DNA of 64,000 bases. Origin: Vibrio zhanjiangensis. GTDB lineage: Bacteria; Pseudomonadota; Gammaproteobacteria; Enterobacterales; Vibrionaceae. Shown piece by piece: positions 1 to 9,237 of this stretch. The position numbers and the translations under genes are program-made. Positions within the stretch are counted from its first letter, which is position 1. Each line of letters begins with the position of its first letter. The stretch is taken from NCBI RefSeq assembly GCF_030161235.1, contig NZ_BSPW01000067.1, forward strand, positions 1-64,000. Reading direction: 5' to 3'. The notes below the pieces were generated by a model. It saw nothing but the letters and a program-made list of their open reading frames with translations, searched no databases and had not been told where the DNA came from.

Positions 1-358
1 ATTTTACGGTGGAAACTTTACCACCTAATTTGGTGTCCGGGATCATTAAACCACTACAATTTAAACCTTTTTCAAAATGAAAGCTGTGGCACAGTTGGTT
101 TAGATAGTCTTCAAAAAGCGATACTAACATGAGCAAAAAGGATTGTTTCTGGTATTGAGGAAATACATCTTGAAAGTGCGCGCCTAAATCATCGCGATAC
201 TTGTACCTATCCCAACAAACAGACTCGTTACTTTCTATATCAGATTCGTTGTACTTAATTAATTCTTCAGACCAATGGCGTTCTGATAGCTCGACAAAGA
301 TCCTAAATTTCTCTAAATCAGACAAAAAATACAAAGACACTTGATCGGATTTCTGCAT
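1..358 (-). CDS. Hypothetical protein, partial (3' end outside window)
   Basis: An open minus-strand frame begins with ATG at 356-358 and runs off the left edge, giving 119 codons without a stop. The start is supported by an AGGAG ribosome site about five bases upstream on the minus strand (plus-strand 364-368). The visible part is soluble, rich in acidic and aromatic residues, with no signal peptide, membrane segment or motif I recognise. It opens with MQKSDQVSLYF and contains several Trp and Cys residues. I cannot assign a family. It is divergent from speA, with about 630 bases between the two starts. Confidence 0.6.
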   Translation of the reverse strand, partial: MQKSDQVSLYFLSDLEKFRIFVELSERHWSEELIKYNESDIESNESVCWDRYKYRDDLGAHFQDVFPQYQKQSFLLMLVSLFEDYLNQLCHSFHFEKGLNCSGLMIPDTKLGGKVSTVK

Positions 359-893
359 TTTAACTCCTGATGCCTAACAGTGTTTTTTCAGCAGACATTG
401 TCTTTCTAATATTTTAGAAAATACAGATACCACACCAGCAACATACTGTTCTGTAAGTCTTATCCTTCCTTGCACTCACAAATTGCAGAACATGTCTGCA
501 TAGTCTTGAGTGTTCAACTAGACTCATAGTCTGCCATTAAGAAAAGTAGGTCAAGAACTGACTTAACGAAAGTAGTCAAGAATTATTTACTAAATGATTT
601 TGGGGCACAAATAAGCTAAGTTCCCATCTTGAGGTCTAGGTTGTCAATCACTCCACGGCGTCGCATTGATCATTCTACTAGGGTGTTGGCTATTATTGGC
701 GTTCAATGACTTGTTTGGGCACTATCGTAGCGGTCACTTATTTTGTTATTGCTCCCAATTGAGAAGGGATGGCAAACACTCGTGAATGGCGCTTACGAGA
801 AACGCAACGCTTGGCCGATCTCTTCCATAATAAACTCTTGTCGTGAAAACAAATTTTATTCATTAGACTCAGGTGACAAATTGTCCGTTAATT
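359..893. other. Intergenic region upstream of speA, no clear gene
   Basis: This stretch separates the divergent partial gene from speA. It is AT-rich in its first half, where promoters for the leftward gene are expected. Short open frames occur (for example 743-955 on the plus strand) but they lack ribosome sites and family resemblance. The last part leads into the structured speA leader described separately. I see no tRNA, repeat array or mobile-element end here. Confidence 0.4.
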
Positions 894-954
894 CGCGCTA
901 CACGCGTAGCGTGCAAGGCCATGAGGGGGACCTTCCGCTCATGTTTTGTTCTTA
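894..954 (+). promoter_or_regulatory. Structured leader of speA: two hairpins and T-rich tail
   Basis: Bases 894-901 pair with 906-913 (CGCGCTAC with GTAGCGTG, one G-U pair) around the tetraloop ACGC. Bases 920-925 (CATGAG) pair with 938-943 (CTCATG), extended inward past one mismatch. The second hairpin is followed directly by TTTTGTTCTT, so it resembles an intrinsic terminator placed about 40 bases before the speA start. This is a candidate attenuator. The pairing is seen in the sequence, while the regulatory role is inference. Confidence 0.45.
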
Positions 955-984
955 ATATCCGTTGCTGTATGTCGGATATACTCT

Positions 985-2907
985 GTGAGATTAGATGTGG
1001 AACAAACATCCAAATTAGACCGCGTTCGCGCCGATTACAACGTGCACTACTGGAGTCAAGGGTTTTACGGTATTGATGACCAAGGTGAAATGTACGTTTC
1101 ACCACGTAGTGATAATACCCACCAGATTCAGCTAAGCAAAATTGTTAAGCAGTTAGAAGAGCGTCAGCTCAATTTACCTGTGCTGGTTCGATTTCCTCAA
1201 ATCCTCCATCAACGTGTGCACTCAATCTGTGACGCGTTTAATCAGGCTGTTGAAGAGTATCAATACCCAAACAAATACCTGCTAGTGTACCCAATCAAGG
1301 TAAACCAACAGCGTGAAGTGGTCGATGAGATTCTTGCCAGCCAAGCCCAATTGGAAAACAAACAGCTAGGCTTAGAAGCAGGCAGTAAACCTGAACTTCT
1401 TGCCGTTTTAGCGATGGCTCAGCACGCCAGCTCTGTTATCGTGTGTAACGGTTATAAAGACCGTGAGTACATCCGCTTAGCGCTGATTGGTGAAAAACTC
1501 GGTCACAAAGTGTTTATCGTGCTTGAGAAAATGTCTGAACTGGACCTTGTGTTAAGGGAAGCGAAAAGTCTGGGCGTTACCCCACGTCTTGGCATTCGTA
1601 TTCGTCTTGCTTCTCAAGGTGCAGGCAAATGGCAAGCCAGCGGCGGCGAGAAGTCGAAATTTGGTCTCTCAGCGTCACAAGTACTCAACGCCATTGATCG
1701 CCTAAAACAAGAAAATCAATTAGATACCTTGCAACTGGTGCATTTCCATCTTGGTTCGCAAATGGCGAACATTCGTGATGTACGTAATGGGGTGAATGAG
1801 TCGGCGCGTTTTTACTGTGAGCTGCGAGCCTTGGGCGCAAACATCGCTTATTTTGATGTGGGTGGCGGTTTGGCGATTGACTACGATGGAACCCGCAGCC
1901 AATCTTCCAACTCAATGAACTACAGCTTGTTGGAGTACGCGCGTAATATTGTCAACACGGTTGGCGACGTGTGTAAAGACTACGAGCAGCCCATGCCGGT
2001 GATCATTTCTGAGTCAGGACGTTCGTTGACTGCGCACCACGCAGTGCTGATCACGAACGTGATTGGTACAGAAACCTACCAACCTGAAGCGATTACTGAG
2101 CCAGAAGAAGATTACCCTCATCTACTGAACAACATGTGGCGTAGCTGGTTGAACTTGCACAATGGCACCGATGACCGAGCACTGATCGAGATTTACAACG
2201 ATACGCAAAGTGATTTGGCTGAAGTGCACTCTCAGTTTACGACAGGGGTGTTGACCCTTGAGCATCGCGCGTGGGCAGAACAAACATCGCTGCGTATCTA
2301 CTACGAATTAAATCGTTTGATGAGCACAAAAAACCGCTTCCATCGCCCAATTCTTGATGAATTGTCAGAGCGCTTAGCGGATAAATTTTTTGTCAATTTC
2401 TCATTATTCCAATCGTTGCCAGATTCTTGGGGTATTGATCAGGTATTCCCTGTTTTGCCATTGTCTGGCTTGCAAAACACCGCGGATCGCCGTGCCGTTA
2501 TGCTCGACATTACCTGTGATTCAGATGGTGCGATTGACGCCTATGTGGATGGTCAGGGTATCGAAAGTACGCTGCCTGTACCCGCTTGGAATGAGGATGA
2601 GCCTTATTTGATGGGCTTTTTCTTAGTCGGTGCGTATCAAGAAATCCTCGGTGACATGCACAACCTATTTGGTGATACCCATAGTGTCGTTGTGAATGTT
2701 GGCGATCAAGGCGAAATAAACATCGATTTTGTCAACGAAGGTGATACCGTCGAAGACATGATGCGTTACGTCCACATTGATGTAGACCAGATTCGTAAAA
2801 ACTATCTGTTTTTGGTATCGCAGCGCGTTGACCAAGAAGAACAGCAACAGATTCTAGCAGAGCTTGAGCAAGGTCTGTCTGGTTACACCTATTTAGAGGA
2901 TTTCTAA
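985..2907 (+). CDS. speA: Biosynthetic arginine decarboxylase SpeA
   Basis: This PLP enzyme decarboxylates L-arginine to agmatine, the first step of the agmatine route to putrescine. The frame is open from 946, but I place the start at GTG 985 ([13 protein letters not shown]), which gives 640 residues, the usual vibrio length. The PLP-binding lysine is Lys105 in YPIKVNQ. The alanine-racemase-like barrel follows with [11 protein letters not shown] and the glycine-rich [13 protein letters not shown]. The C-terminal CDSDG motif, with Cys511, is the conserved site of this fold-III decarboxylase group. There is no strong ribosome site before GTG 985. The stop codon abuts the start of speB (TAA-ATG), so the two genes form an operon and are probably translationally coupled. 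Confidence 0.95.
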   Translation: MRLDVEQTSKLDRVRADYNVHYWSQGFYGIDDQGEMYVSPRSDNTHQIQLSKIVKQLEERQLNLPVLVRFPQILHQRVHSICDAFNQAVEEYQYPNKYLLVYPIKVNQQREVVDEILASQAQLENKQLGLEAGSKPELLAVLAMAQHASSVIVCNGYKDREYIRLALIGEKLGHKVFIVLEKMSELDLVLREAKSLGVTPRLGIRIRLASQGAGKWQASGGEKSKFGLSASQVLNAIDRLKQENQLDTLQLVHFHLGSQMANIRDVRNGVNESARFYCELRALGANIAYFDVGGGLAIDYDGTRSQSSNSMNYSLLEYARNIVNTVGDVCKDYEQPMPVIISESGRSLTAHHAVLITNVIGTETYQPEAITEPEEDYPHLLNNMWRSWLNLHNGTDDRALIEIYNDTQSDLAEVHSQFTTGVLTLEHRAWAEQTSLRIYYELNRLMSTKNRFHRPILDELSERLADKFFVNFSLFQSLPDSWGIDQVFPVLPLSGLQNTADRRAVMLDITCDSDGAIDAYVDGQGIESTLPVPAWNEDEPYLMGFFLVGAYQEILGDMHNLFGDTHSVVVNVGDQGEINIDFVNEGDTVEDMMRYVHIDVDQIRKNYLFLVSQRVDQEEQQQILAELEQGLSGYTYLEDF

Positions 2908-3843
2908 ATGGATGACTTGTTTACTAAAACGGATCATTCGCTTTACTCAAACTCGATGAGTTTTGTGCGTCGTCCGTATGTCAAAGACCCTGTGGCAGCA
3001 GATGCGGATCTGGTTGTGTTTGGCGCCCCGCTGGATATGGCCACCTCTGGTCGCCCTGGTGCGCGCATGGGGCCGGATGCTATCCGTCGTGCGTCGGTAA
3101 ATCTTGCGTGGGAAGGCAAAAAATTCCCGTGGGATTTCAACCTATTCGACAAAATCAAAGTGGTTGATGGTGGCGATCTTGTCTTCGATTGTGGTGATGC
3201 AGAAGATTTTACTTATCGTATGGAAGCCGCCACTTCTGCGATCCTAAAAAGCGGTAAGACGATGCTTGGTTTGGGAGGCGATCACTTTATTACACTGCCG
3301 ATTTTGCGTGCCTACGCGAAACATCATGGTGAAATGGCACTCATCCATTTCGATGCTCATACCGATACGTATCAGAATGGCAGCAGCTATGATCACGGCA
3401 CCATGTTTTATCATGCACCAAACGAAGGGCTGATCTCTCCTAAGCATTCGATACAAATTGGTATTCGCACAGAGTACAAGCAAGAAGGTCACGGTTTTAA
3501 CGTGATCAATGCGATGCAAGCAAACGACATGAGTGTCGATGAGACCCTTGCCGATATTCGCCGTATCGTGGCCGATAAGCCAGTGTACGTAACCTTTGAT
3601 ATCGACTGTTTGGACCCCGCGTTTGCGCCAGGGACCGGCACACCCGTCTGTGGTGGTTTGAACTCGGATAAGATTTTGAAAATCATTCGTGGCCTAAAAG
3701 ACGTCAATATCGTTGGTATGGATGTCGTGGAAGTCTCTCCTCCATACGATCAAAGTGATTTGACAGCGCTGGCTGGTGCCACTATCGCGCTTGAGCTGAT
3801 GTACGCTTGGGCAGCCAATAAAGCATTCAACTCTGAATTCTAA
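2908..3843 (+). CDS. speB: Agmatinase SpeB
   Basis: This enzyme hydrolyses agmatine to putrescine and urea. It is a ureohydrolase of the arginase/agmatinase family, 311 residues long. The binuclear manganese ligands are all visible: His126 (GGDH), Asp149, His151 and Asp153 (FDAHTDTY), and Asp231 and Asp233 (FDIDCLDP). The substrate-loop sequence [10 protein letters not shown] is also intact. It starts at the base after the speA stop codon, so speA and speB are one transcription unit that together turns arginine into putrescine. No clear intrinsic terminator follows; the gene converges on the minus-strand lodB-like gene, which ends 75 bases downstream. Confidence 0.95.
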   Translation: MDDLFTKTDHSLYSNSMSFVRRPYVKDPVAADADLVVFGAPLDMATSGRPGARMGPDAIRRASVNLAWEGKKFPWDFNLFDKIKVVDGGDLVFDCGDAEDFTYRMEAATSAILKSGKTMLGLGGDHFITLPILRAYAKHHGEMALIHFDAHTDTYQNGSSYDHGTMFYHAPNEGLISPKHSIQIGIRTEYKQEGHGFNVINAMQANDMSVDETLADIRRIVADKPVYVTFDIDCLDPAFAPGTGTPVCGGLNSDKILKIIRGLKDVNIVGMDVVEVSPPYDQSDLTALAGATIALELMYAWAANKAFNSEF

Positions 3844-3918
3844 GCAGGCAAGGTCAATAACTGGGAGCGCCTAAACGCGGATACTAGACGTATAGGGCTC
3901 CTATCAATGCCCAATCAG

Positions 3919-5049
3919 CTAAGCAACTTGGGTGAGGGTTTGCTGGCGCTTGCGCCAAAATTCGGCATGGCGCCATCGCTGCTCTTTGGTATAAAATTGC
4001 TGCTTTAGTTTCATGTACTGTTCAAATTGGCGAGCTAAATCGTCTTGGTAGACTCGGCAATTTTCCTTTAGCTTTTGCGGCGTTGCTGAATTGCCTATCA
4101 CGCTGGCGGCTTGACACCCAGAGGCCATCGCAAACCCAAGTCCCATCGAAGAAATCGGGTCGAAAGCACATGCCGCATCACCGACAGGAATATAATTATC
4201 TACTTGGGTAAACTGAGAAAAGTGTGTGCCCGCAGGCCTTATCCACAGTGTGTCGTCAATACTGCTCGCGCCGTCAACCCACGCTGACATATGGTGACTT
4301 CGTGCTAGGTGTTGTTGCCAACCGGCGATACGATTCAACCGCTGTTTGGCAATCAGCTCGAAGTCACTAAAATACGTCACAACCAAGGTATTCTCAGAAA
4401 GTGCTGCGCTATACCACCAGCCAAACTCATCACTTTCTATCAGTTGCCGCTGTTCCAGTGAGGCGTGACGGGTATTAAAAAAAGCCCCGACCCCCGTTAA
4501 CCTATCATATTGGCGCACTGAGGCACCAAGGGATTGACCAATTAATGAGTTACGACCCGATGCATCAATCAGATAGCGGCAAGTAATACTAAACTTACCA
4601 TGTTGAGGGTGGCTGACGTCCACACGGTAGCCGCGCCGCCCTAACGCGTGAACCCCTTTACTTTTCGTCCTTGGAAACAGGGTGCCACCACGTTCTACAA
4701 CATGCTCAAGTAACGTCATATCAAAGACTTCACGGTTTACCTGATATGTTGCTCTGTCGGGGGCAAAAATAGCGTGCCGATTGGCAGAAATATCACTGCC
4801 CCAAAAAGCACTGTTTCCCTGAGTGGGTTTAAAGCAATCATCGCCAAAATCGCGTCTTTGAATTTGCAGATAGTCAATGATTGAAAATAGGCTTGCAGAA
4901 ACACTCTCGCCAACTCTGAGTTTTTGTAAATCTGACTGCTCAATTAATATTACGGATAATGGTGTGTGAGTGAGCAAGGTTAATGCGGCGCTGGCCCCAC
5001 TTGGGCCAGCACCTATAACCAGCACATCACAGTGGTGTGCTTGTGTCAT
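3919..5049 (-). CDS. lodB: LodB-like FAD-dependent oxidoreductase (quinone-cofactor maturation)
   Basis: This is a 376-residue flavoprotein with an N-terminal Rossmann motif (VIGAGPSGAS, residues 11-20) and the second FAD motif of the flavin monooxygenase/halogenase superfamily (VGDAACAFDPISSMGLG, around residue 290). There is no signal peptide. In the characterised Marinomonas lodAB and goxAB systems the partner flavoprotein is needed to form the cysteine tryptophylquinone cofactor of the oxidase. Here the gene lies five bases downstream of a lodA-like gene on the same strand, which is the family arrangement, so I infer the same maturation role. The FAD-binding assignment is firm from motifs. 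The partnership rests on gene order, and a stand-alone halogenase-like role is a weaker alternative. Confidence 0.82.
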   Translation of the reverse strand: MTQAHHCDVLVIGAGPSGASAALTLLTHTPLSVILIEQSDLQKLRVGESVSASLFSIIDYLQIQRRDFGDDCFKPTQGNSAFWGSDISANRHAIFAPDRATYQVNREVFDMTLLEHVVERGGTLFPRTKSKGVHALGRRGYRVDVSHPQHGKFSITCRYLIDASGRNSLIGQSLGASVRQYDRLTGVGAFFNTRHASLEQRQLIESDEFGWWYSAALSENTLVVTYFSDFELIAKQRLNRIAGWQQHLARSHHMSAWVDGASSIDDTLWIRPAGTHFSQFTQVDNYIPVGDAACAFDPISSMGLGFAMASGCQAASVIGNSATPQKLKENCRVYQDDLARQFEQYMKLKQQFYTKEQRWRHAEFWRKRQQTLTQVA

Positions 5050-5054
5050 TTTGA

Positions 5055-7145
5055 TTACCGTCTTATGCGTCTGCCACTGCGAGGCGTTTTTCTGCCCGCA
5101 GGTTTTGCTGTGATAGGTAGCGACATTTTTTCTTCCAAACCTTTGAGCATCGCCTTGGCTTTATTACAGCCAGATGAAAGATGGGTTTTAAGGTTATCTG
5201 GAATATAGAACACGGGGATATCGGTACCATCATCAGCAGGATTGCCAGTAATATCAGAAACAGGGACGTCTTTGTAAGCAAATAACTGATGATTGCGTTC
5301 AGTTTCGGTGAAGTAGGGGAAGTTTGGCTCATCGGCATTGTGATTGCGAATAAAGCCAAGTGCAGACCAGTGTTCAACCATTTGGACAAAGCTATTAATC
5401 CCACGAGCATAGTTCACTTGCTCACCGGCAGGTAGATGTGACAATGCTTGGTCGTCATACTGACTTGTGAGTACATCCCAAGGGCTTTGTGGTGGCCACC
5501 AGTAGCTGTAGTAAGTCGGAGCTAGTGGCACCATGTGTGGGTCGTCGTCTGTGCCCGCGTTGACTTTGTTGACGGTTGGATCAGTGAAATTGACGTTTTG
5601 TACCGTGCAGTTGAAAAAGTCAGCTTGCCATGGACATGCCATACGTTTGGTTAAGTCTCCGGGTTGGCAGCCGCCGCCTTCACACTCATCTCGAGTTGGG
5701 TCCAGACCATTTGGAAAACCTTTACCAGCGCTTTGATCTTTAATTTGATAGGGCGCTTGGTAGACGGCGGGATTTTGTAAACTCCAAGTCACCTCAATGC
5801 CTGGACACATAGGCAAGCCAACGCAATTGCCGACACTGCCTTGATCAACGTAATACAAGCCAAAACTATCTTGTACATCATCAGAGCTGACTGGACTCGT
5901 ACTAGAAAATTGACCTTTTGCCCATTGGCTTAGCAAGAAGTACTGCGTTTGAGTAAGGGTCAAAAACTTATCAACGATATTATTTTCCGCGTTACTGACA
6001 GAGTTACTGCCTGAGTTAAGCGGCATTAATGGGAGATGCCCCTCAGTGCCATACTCAAAGAGTTGTTGGTTGGTTTGATCAAGTGGCGGAGTGGTTTGTA
6101 CTGTGGCAGGGTCTACTGGCTTTCTAAAATAGTTAAAGTAAGCTTCTCGGTTTGCTTTGTTTTCTTCAGAGTTATCTTTAAAGTCAAAGATATTGGAGAC
6201 AAATGCCGACATAGATTGTACGTTTGAGACCCATTGGTAACGGCTGATACGTTGAATAATTGGCTCGATATCACGGTAATAGTTAGCGGGATAATCAGGC
6301 TGGAATTCGCCATTACGGTACATTTCTGGGCATAGGTTTTGTTCACGAATGGCCACATCAAACATGGTGTCGCTTAGATTTGAAATATTGACAATTTCAG
6401 GCGCAAAATCAGGCGAGCCGACAATGACCCATGCAGATAAATTGACTTCGCGACCATCGTTGAATACCAGTTGGCAATATACGGTGCCATCGGCGATGTC
6501 GTCGTGCCAAGTGTCTGCTCCCCCGTAGGATTCAAGTGGTTGATCGCCGCCTGCATGACCATAACCTCCGATCACCACTAAACGGCCTTGGTTATCAGTG
6601 ATGATATCACCGAGTGACTTAACTTCTGTCCCTTGGCTTGGTTTAGGAGGAAAGCTGACAGGGTAATTGTCGGGGGCACTTGCTTGGTCAAATACGGCTT
6701 TGGCATGTGCACCAGAAATGGTACGTGGCCCTGGATCAATGATGAGTTCACGACGATCAGTGCCTTCAACGTTGGCATTGCGCAGCGGCGTGTTACGGGC
6801 GGCATAACTGTTATCTTGCCCGTATAACAAATTGCCTTGCAGCTCATTGAATTCATACCACGCCGCCTTCTTATTGGCGATATGTACTGTCCATGTGATT
6901 GACTTTACGTTATCAGTTGAAAGCGTTATTTCGTTATGATTATCGTCAAAAATTTGAAATGGCTGGCCTTGGCGACGGATCTGCCCCTTGGCATCTTTAA
7001 ACTGGTTAACGGGTCTATCAATTTTATTGCCCCACTCATCGGCTTCAAATGGCATACCGCCAATTTCGTTAGGAGCCAAATAAAACTGGCCATCGCTATT
7101 ACCAAGCCTTGCGACGCCAACTGAAGGGTGAAGAGAATAGTTCAT
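5055..7145 (-). CDS. lodA: LodA-like quinoprotein amino-acid oxidase (CTQ-dependent)
   Basis: This 696-residue protein belongs to the LodA/GoxA family, whose members oxidise amino acids (lysine at the epsilon amine, or glycine) and release hydrogen peroxide, and whose cofactor is a cysteine tryptophylquinone made from their own side chains. The N-terminal HPSVGVARLGNS is the family signature. Cys441, in NCVGLPMCPGIE, and Trp506, in CPWQADF, are 65 residues apart, the same spacing as the recalled LodA pair Cys516-Trp581. Cys447 is an alternative. I chose the ATG at 7143-7145 because AAGGAT stands at good distance, although an ATG seven codons earlier is in frame. There is no standard signal peptide. 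The C-terminal tail is strongly basic. The substrate cannot be told from sequence. Confidence 0.85.
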   Translation of the reverse strand: MNYSLHPSVGVARLGNSDGQFYLAPNEIGGMPFEADEWGNKIDRPVNQFKDAKGQIRRQGQPFQIFDDNHNEITLSTDNVKSITWTVHIANKKAAWYEFNELQGNLLYGQDNSYAARNTPLRNANVEGTDRRELIIDPGPRTISGAHAKAVFDQASAPDNYPVSFPPKPSQGTEVKSLGDIITDNQGRLVVIGGYGHAGGDQPLESYGGADTWHDDIADGTVYCQLVFNDGREVNLSAWVIVGSPDFAPEIVNISNLSDTMFDVAIREQNLCPEMYRNGEFQPDYPANYYRDIEPIIQRISRYQWVSNVQSMSAFVSNIFDFKDNSEENKANREAYFNYFRKPVDPATVQTTPPLDQTNQQLFEYGTEGHLPLMPLNSGSNSVSNAENNIVDKFLTLTQTQYFLLSQWAKGQFSSTSPVSSDDVQDSFGLYYVDQGSVGNCVGLPMCPGIEVTWSLQNPAVYQAPYQIKDQSAGKGFPNGLDPTRDECEGGGCQPGDLTKRMACPWQADFFNCTVQNVNFTDPTVNKVNAGTDDDPHMVPLAPTYYSYWWPPQSPWDVLTSQYDDQALSHLPAGEQVNYARGINSFVQMVEHWSALGFIRNHNADEPNFPYFTETERNHQLFAYKDVPVSDITGNPADDGTDIPVFYIPDNLKTHLSSGCNKAKAMLKGLEEKMSLPITAKPAGRKTPRSGRRIRR

Positions 7146-7448
7146 ATTTATATCCTTTAGATACATTAACTACTGCACAATCACGCACGTAAAGATGAAA
7201 TTAAGTTACCGTGCGTACTTATTTCACTGGGATACGGCTTCAGCGGAGTAATTAACTCTAGCAGCAAGAACAATAGGTGCACACTTGTGTGTCCCCGTTC
7301 TGCCAATATTCACAACGTGGATGCTGTAAACTTTTTCAGACTCAATGAGTGCTGGCCCAGTTGAAGCGTGGGGTAGGGGATGAGAGGGCGAAAGCCGATG
7401 TGCAAGTCATGCGATTGTTTGGCAGGGGTTAGGGAGGGACTAGAAAGC
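7146..7448. other. Intergenic region upstream of the lodA-like gene
   Basis: This stretch must hold the promoter of the minus-strand lodA-like gene. I see no open frame with a ribosome site, no repeat and no recognisable operator. It ends at the hairpin that follows the PCuAC gene. Confidence 0.35.
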
Positions 7449-7480
7449 AACATACACACCTTGAATTTGGTGTGTATGTT
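7449..7480 (-). terminator. Intrinsic terminator after the copper-chaperone operon
   Basis: Bases 7449-7460 (AACATACACACC) form a perfect 12-bp inverted repeat with 7469-7480 around an eight-base loop. Read on the minus strand the stem is followed by GCTTTCT, a modest T-rich tail. It lies ten bases past the PCuAC stop codon, so it probably ends that transcript before the lodA promoter. Confidence 0.6.
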
Positions 7481-7490
7481 GTGAGGCGAT

Positions 7491-7940
7491 TTATTGATGC
7501 TGGTGCTGCATGCCGCTCATCACCTTTTTGATTGGTGCGGTAACGACTTTTTTCTCACCGTTGGCAAAGGTCAGGGTGACATCAATATTCTCGCCTTCAG
7601 TGAACGGCTTTTTCAGATTGAATAACATAATGTGTAAGCTGCCCGGTTTAAGCTCTACCGTGCTTTTGGCTGGGATCGTGATTTGATCCACTTGGCGCAT
7701 TTTCATCACGTCGCCTTCTTTAATGACATCATGCAATTCTACCTTCCCAGCGGCTTCTGTTGTTGCCGAGACAATCACGCGGTCTTTGTCACTGTGGTTG
7801 ATGATTTCACTAAAGACAGCACTGGTTGCGGCATTTGGTGGTGTTGCGCGCGCATAAGTGTGTGACAACATAATATCTTCGCACGCATGAGCAAATGGGC
7901 TAAGAGCGAGAGAGGCTAGAATTAAAGCTTTTAACTTCAT
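7491..7940 (-). CDS. Periplasmic copper chaperone PCuAC
   Basis: This 149-residue exported protein belongs to the PCu(A)C family that carries Cu(I) in the periplasm to the CuA site of cytochrome oxidase. An N-terminal signal peptide (residues 1-19, ending FAHA) is clear. The family copper-binding pattern H(M)-X10-M-X21-H-X-M is matched exactly by His70, Met81, His103 and Met105. A His/Gln-rich tail (MQHQHQ) may add metal affinity. Its start overlaps the last base of the SCO gene, so the two are translated from one transcript and probably act together in oxidase copper loading. Confidence 0.9.
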   Translation of the reverse strand: MKLKALILASLALSPFAHACEDIMLSHTYARATPPNAATSAVFSEIINHSDKDRVIVSATTEAAGKVELHDVIKEGDVMKMRQVDQITIPAKSTVELKPGSLHIMLFNLKKPFTEGENIDVTLTFANGEKKVVTAPIKKVMSGMQHQHQ

Positions 7941-8539
7941 TACGAGTTTCCTTGTGAAGTAAGTGTTTTCATTGCTTGTACCAGAGGTGCAGGCGTAAGC
8001 GTGTGAGGCACTTTAGTGATTAACTTGCCGTCTGGTTTTAGGAAGTAGAAATAAGAGCTGTGATCGAGTGTGTATTTCAGCTCTGAATTTTTTAGTTGAG
8101 TTTTACGGAAAATAACGCCGTATTTATGAGCGAGAGGGGTCGTGACATCCAGAGGTGCCGACAATCCTTCGATCATAGGATGAAAATACTGCGCGTATTT
8201 GTAAGAGTCTGCTGCCGCATCACGCTCTGGGTCTAAAGAGATGAATACGGGTCTAAATTTTGATGTGATAGAATCGTCGACTTGGTTTAGTGCGCCAGCT
8301 AACATGGCAAGCGAGGTTGGGCAGACATCTGGGCAGCGCGTAAAACCAAAGTAAACGATACGAATTCTTGAGTCTTCTTGGTCGAAAATGCTCACAGGCT
8401 TGTCGTCTTTTCCAAACAGGATGACGTTATCATCTGGTGACACTTGAGCTTCGACTTCGGGTTGTGAATCCAAATAAGAGTTGATGCCAAATCCCAGCGC
8501 AAATGCAGCGACCAAGATCAAAGACCATTTTTTGCTCAT
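7940..8539 (-). CDS. SCO1/SenC-family copper metallochaperone
   Basis: This 199-residue protein has a single N-terminal membrane anchor (residues 5-20) and a periplasmic thioredoxin-like domain. The SCO copper site is intact: Cys69 and Cys73 in CPDVC and His160 in LDHSSYF. SCO proteins deliver copper to, or reduce, the CuA cysteines of haem-copper oxidases. It overlaps the upstream small membrane-protein gene by four bases (8536-8539) and the downstream PCuAC gene by one base, which makes a three-gene operon. No oxidase subunits are in the window, so the target oxidase is encoded elsewhere. Confidence 0.9.
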   Translation of the reverse strand: MSKKWSLILVAAFALGFGINSYLDSQPEVEAQVSPDDNVILFGKDDKPVSIFDQEDSRIRIVYFGFTRCPDVCPTSLAMLAGALNQVDDSITSKFRPVFISLDPERDAAADSYKYAQYFHPMIEGLSAPLDVTTPLAHKYGVIFRKTQLKNSELKYTLDHSSYFYFLKPDGKLITKVPHTLTPAPLVQAMKTLTSQGNS

Positions 8540-8967
8540 CTTTCCATCCTAATAGAAGCGCTCATAGTATCCTGACCATCGGTAATCTCGCCGACCCAAG
8601 TCATCGTATTCTGAGTACAGACTGGCAGCGTGATGAGGCCACTGTACTGAGTAGCGCCGCTTTTGTTGAGTGTAAACATTAGGGTACCCATCTCCATTTC
8701 ATAACCTTGCAACGTGATGAGTAAACTTTGTTGCTTAGTACTATTAGGCCAATCAACCGTGATTTTAGTCGGTACCAAAGGTTGGCTAATATCGCGATCA
8801 GCTTCTACACGAATATTACCAAGTTCACAAGCCTGAGTCGTGACAAGGCAATATTCTGACAAAGGTTTGACGTGAGCTCGTATGTTAAACCATTGATAAA
8901 CGTCACTAGCAAAGAAACCTGCGCCTAATGCACAGACAATAGCAAGCGGCTTAAGTATTGACGGCAC
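8536..8967 (-). CDS. Membrane-anchored protein of unknown function in the SCO operon
   Basis: This 143-residue protein has an N-terminal hydrophobic segment (about residues 7-25), either an uncleaved anchor or a signal peptide, followed by a periplasmic beta-rich domain. Three cysteines are present in the exported part (in EYCLVTTQACELG and LPVCTQN). I do not recognise a characterised family. Its position as first gene, overlapping the SCO gene by ATGA, suggests that it works in the same copper or oxidase-assembly process. The cysteines could serve as a disulfide or metal site, but no classical metal-binding pattern is visible. Confidence 0.75.
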   Translation of the reverse strand: MPSILKPLAIVCALGAGFFASDVYQWFNIRAHVKPLSEYCLVTTQACELGNIRVEADRDISQPLVPTKITVDWPNSTKQQSLLITLQGYEMEMGTLMFTLNKSGATQYSGLITLPVCTQNTMTWVGEITDGQDTMSASIRMER

Positions 8968-9237
8968 GGAGTATTCTCATTTTTGGTTGAGCGCCGATCC
9001 TATCACCGGATGTTTGTCAATGGCGAAATTTGCTCAGAAATTTGTGCAGCTCATCAATGCCTGAGCAAGTGTAAGCTTCTGATCCACCATGAGATAATAT
9101 CTTGAGTTAGCCTTGCTTGAGGTAGGGAGATTGGTGAGATAGTTTTAATTGTCTCGTTGAAAATCAGCAGCAATGCTATCGAATTTCTACAGGGCGGCCA
9201 GAGCTAGCCAGCGCTCAAACACGCTGGCAATGCAGTC

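Noticed and set aside
743..955. Plus-strand open frame of 70 codons before speA
   Set aside because: It has no ribosome site and no recognisable composition, and it overlaps the structured leader; I kept only the arginine-rich frame as a finding.
869..1105. Minus-strand open frame opposite the speA leader
   Set aside because: It overlaps the start of speA on the opposite strand and shows no ribosome site or family motif.
3844..3918. Possible terminator between speB and the lodB-like gene
   Set aside because: Only a five-base GGAGC/GCTCC pairing with a long loop and no T-run could be found.
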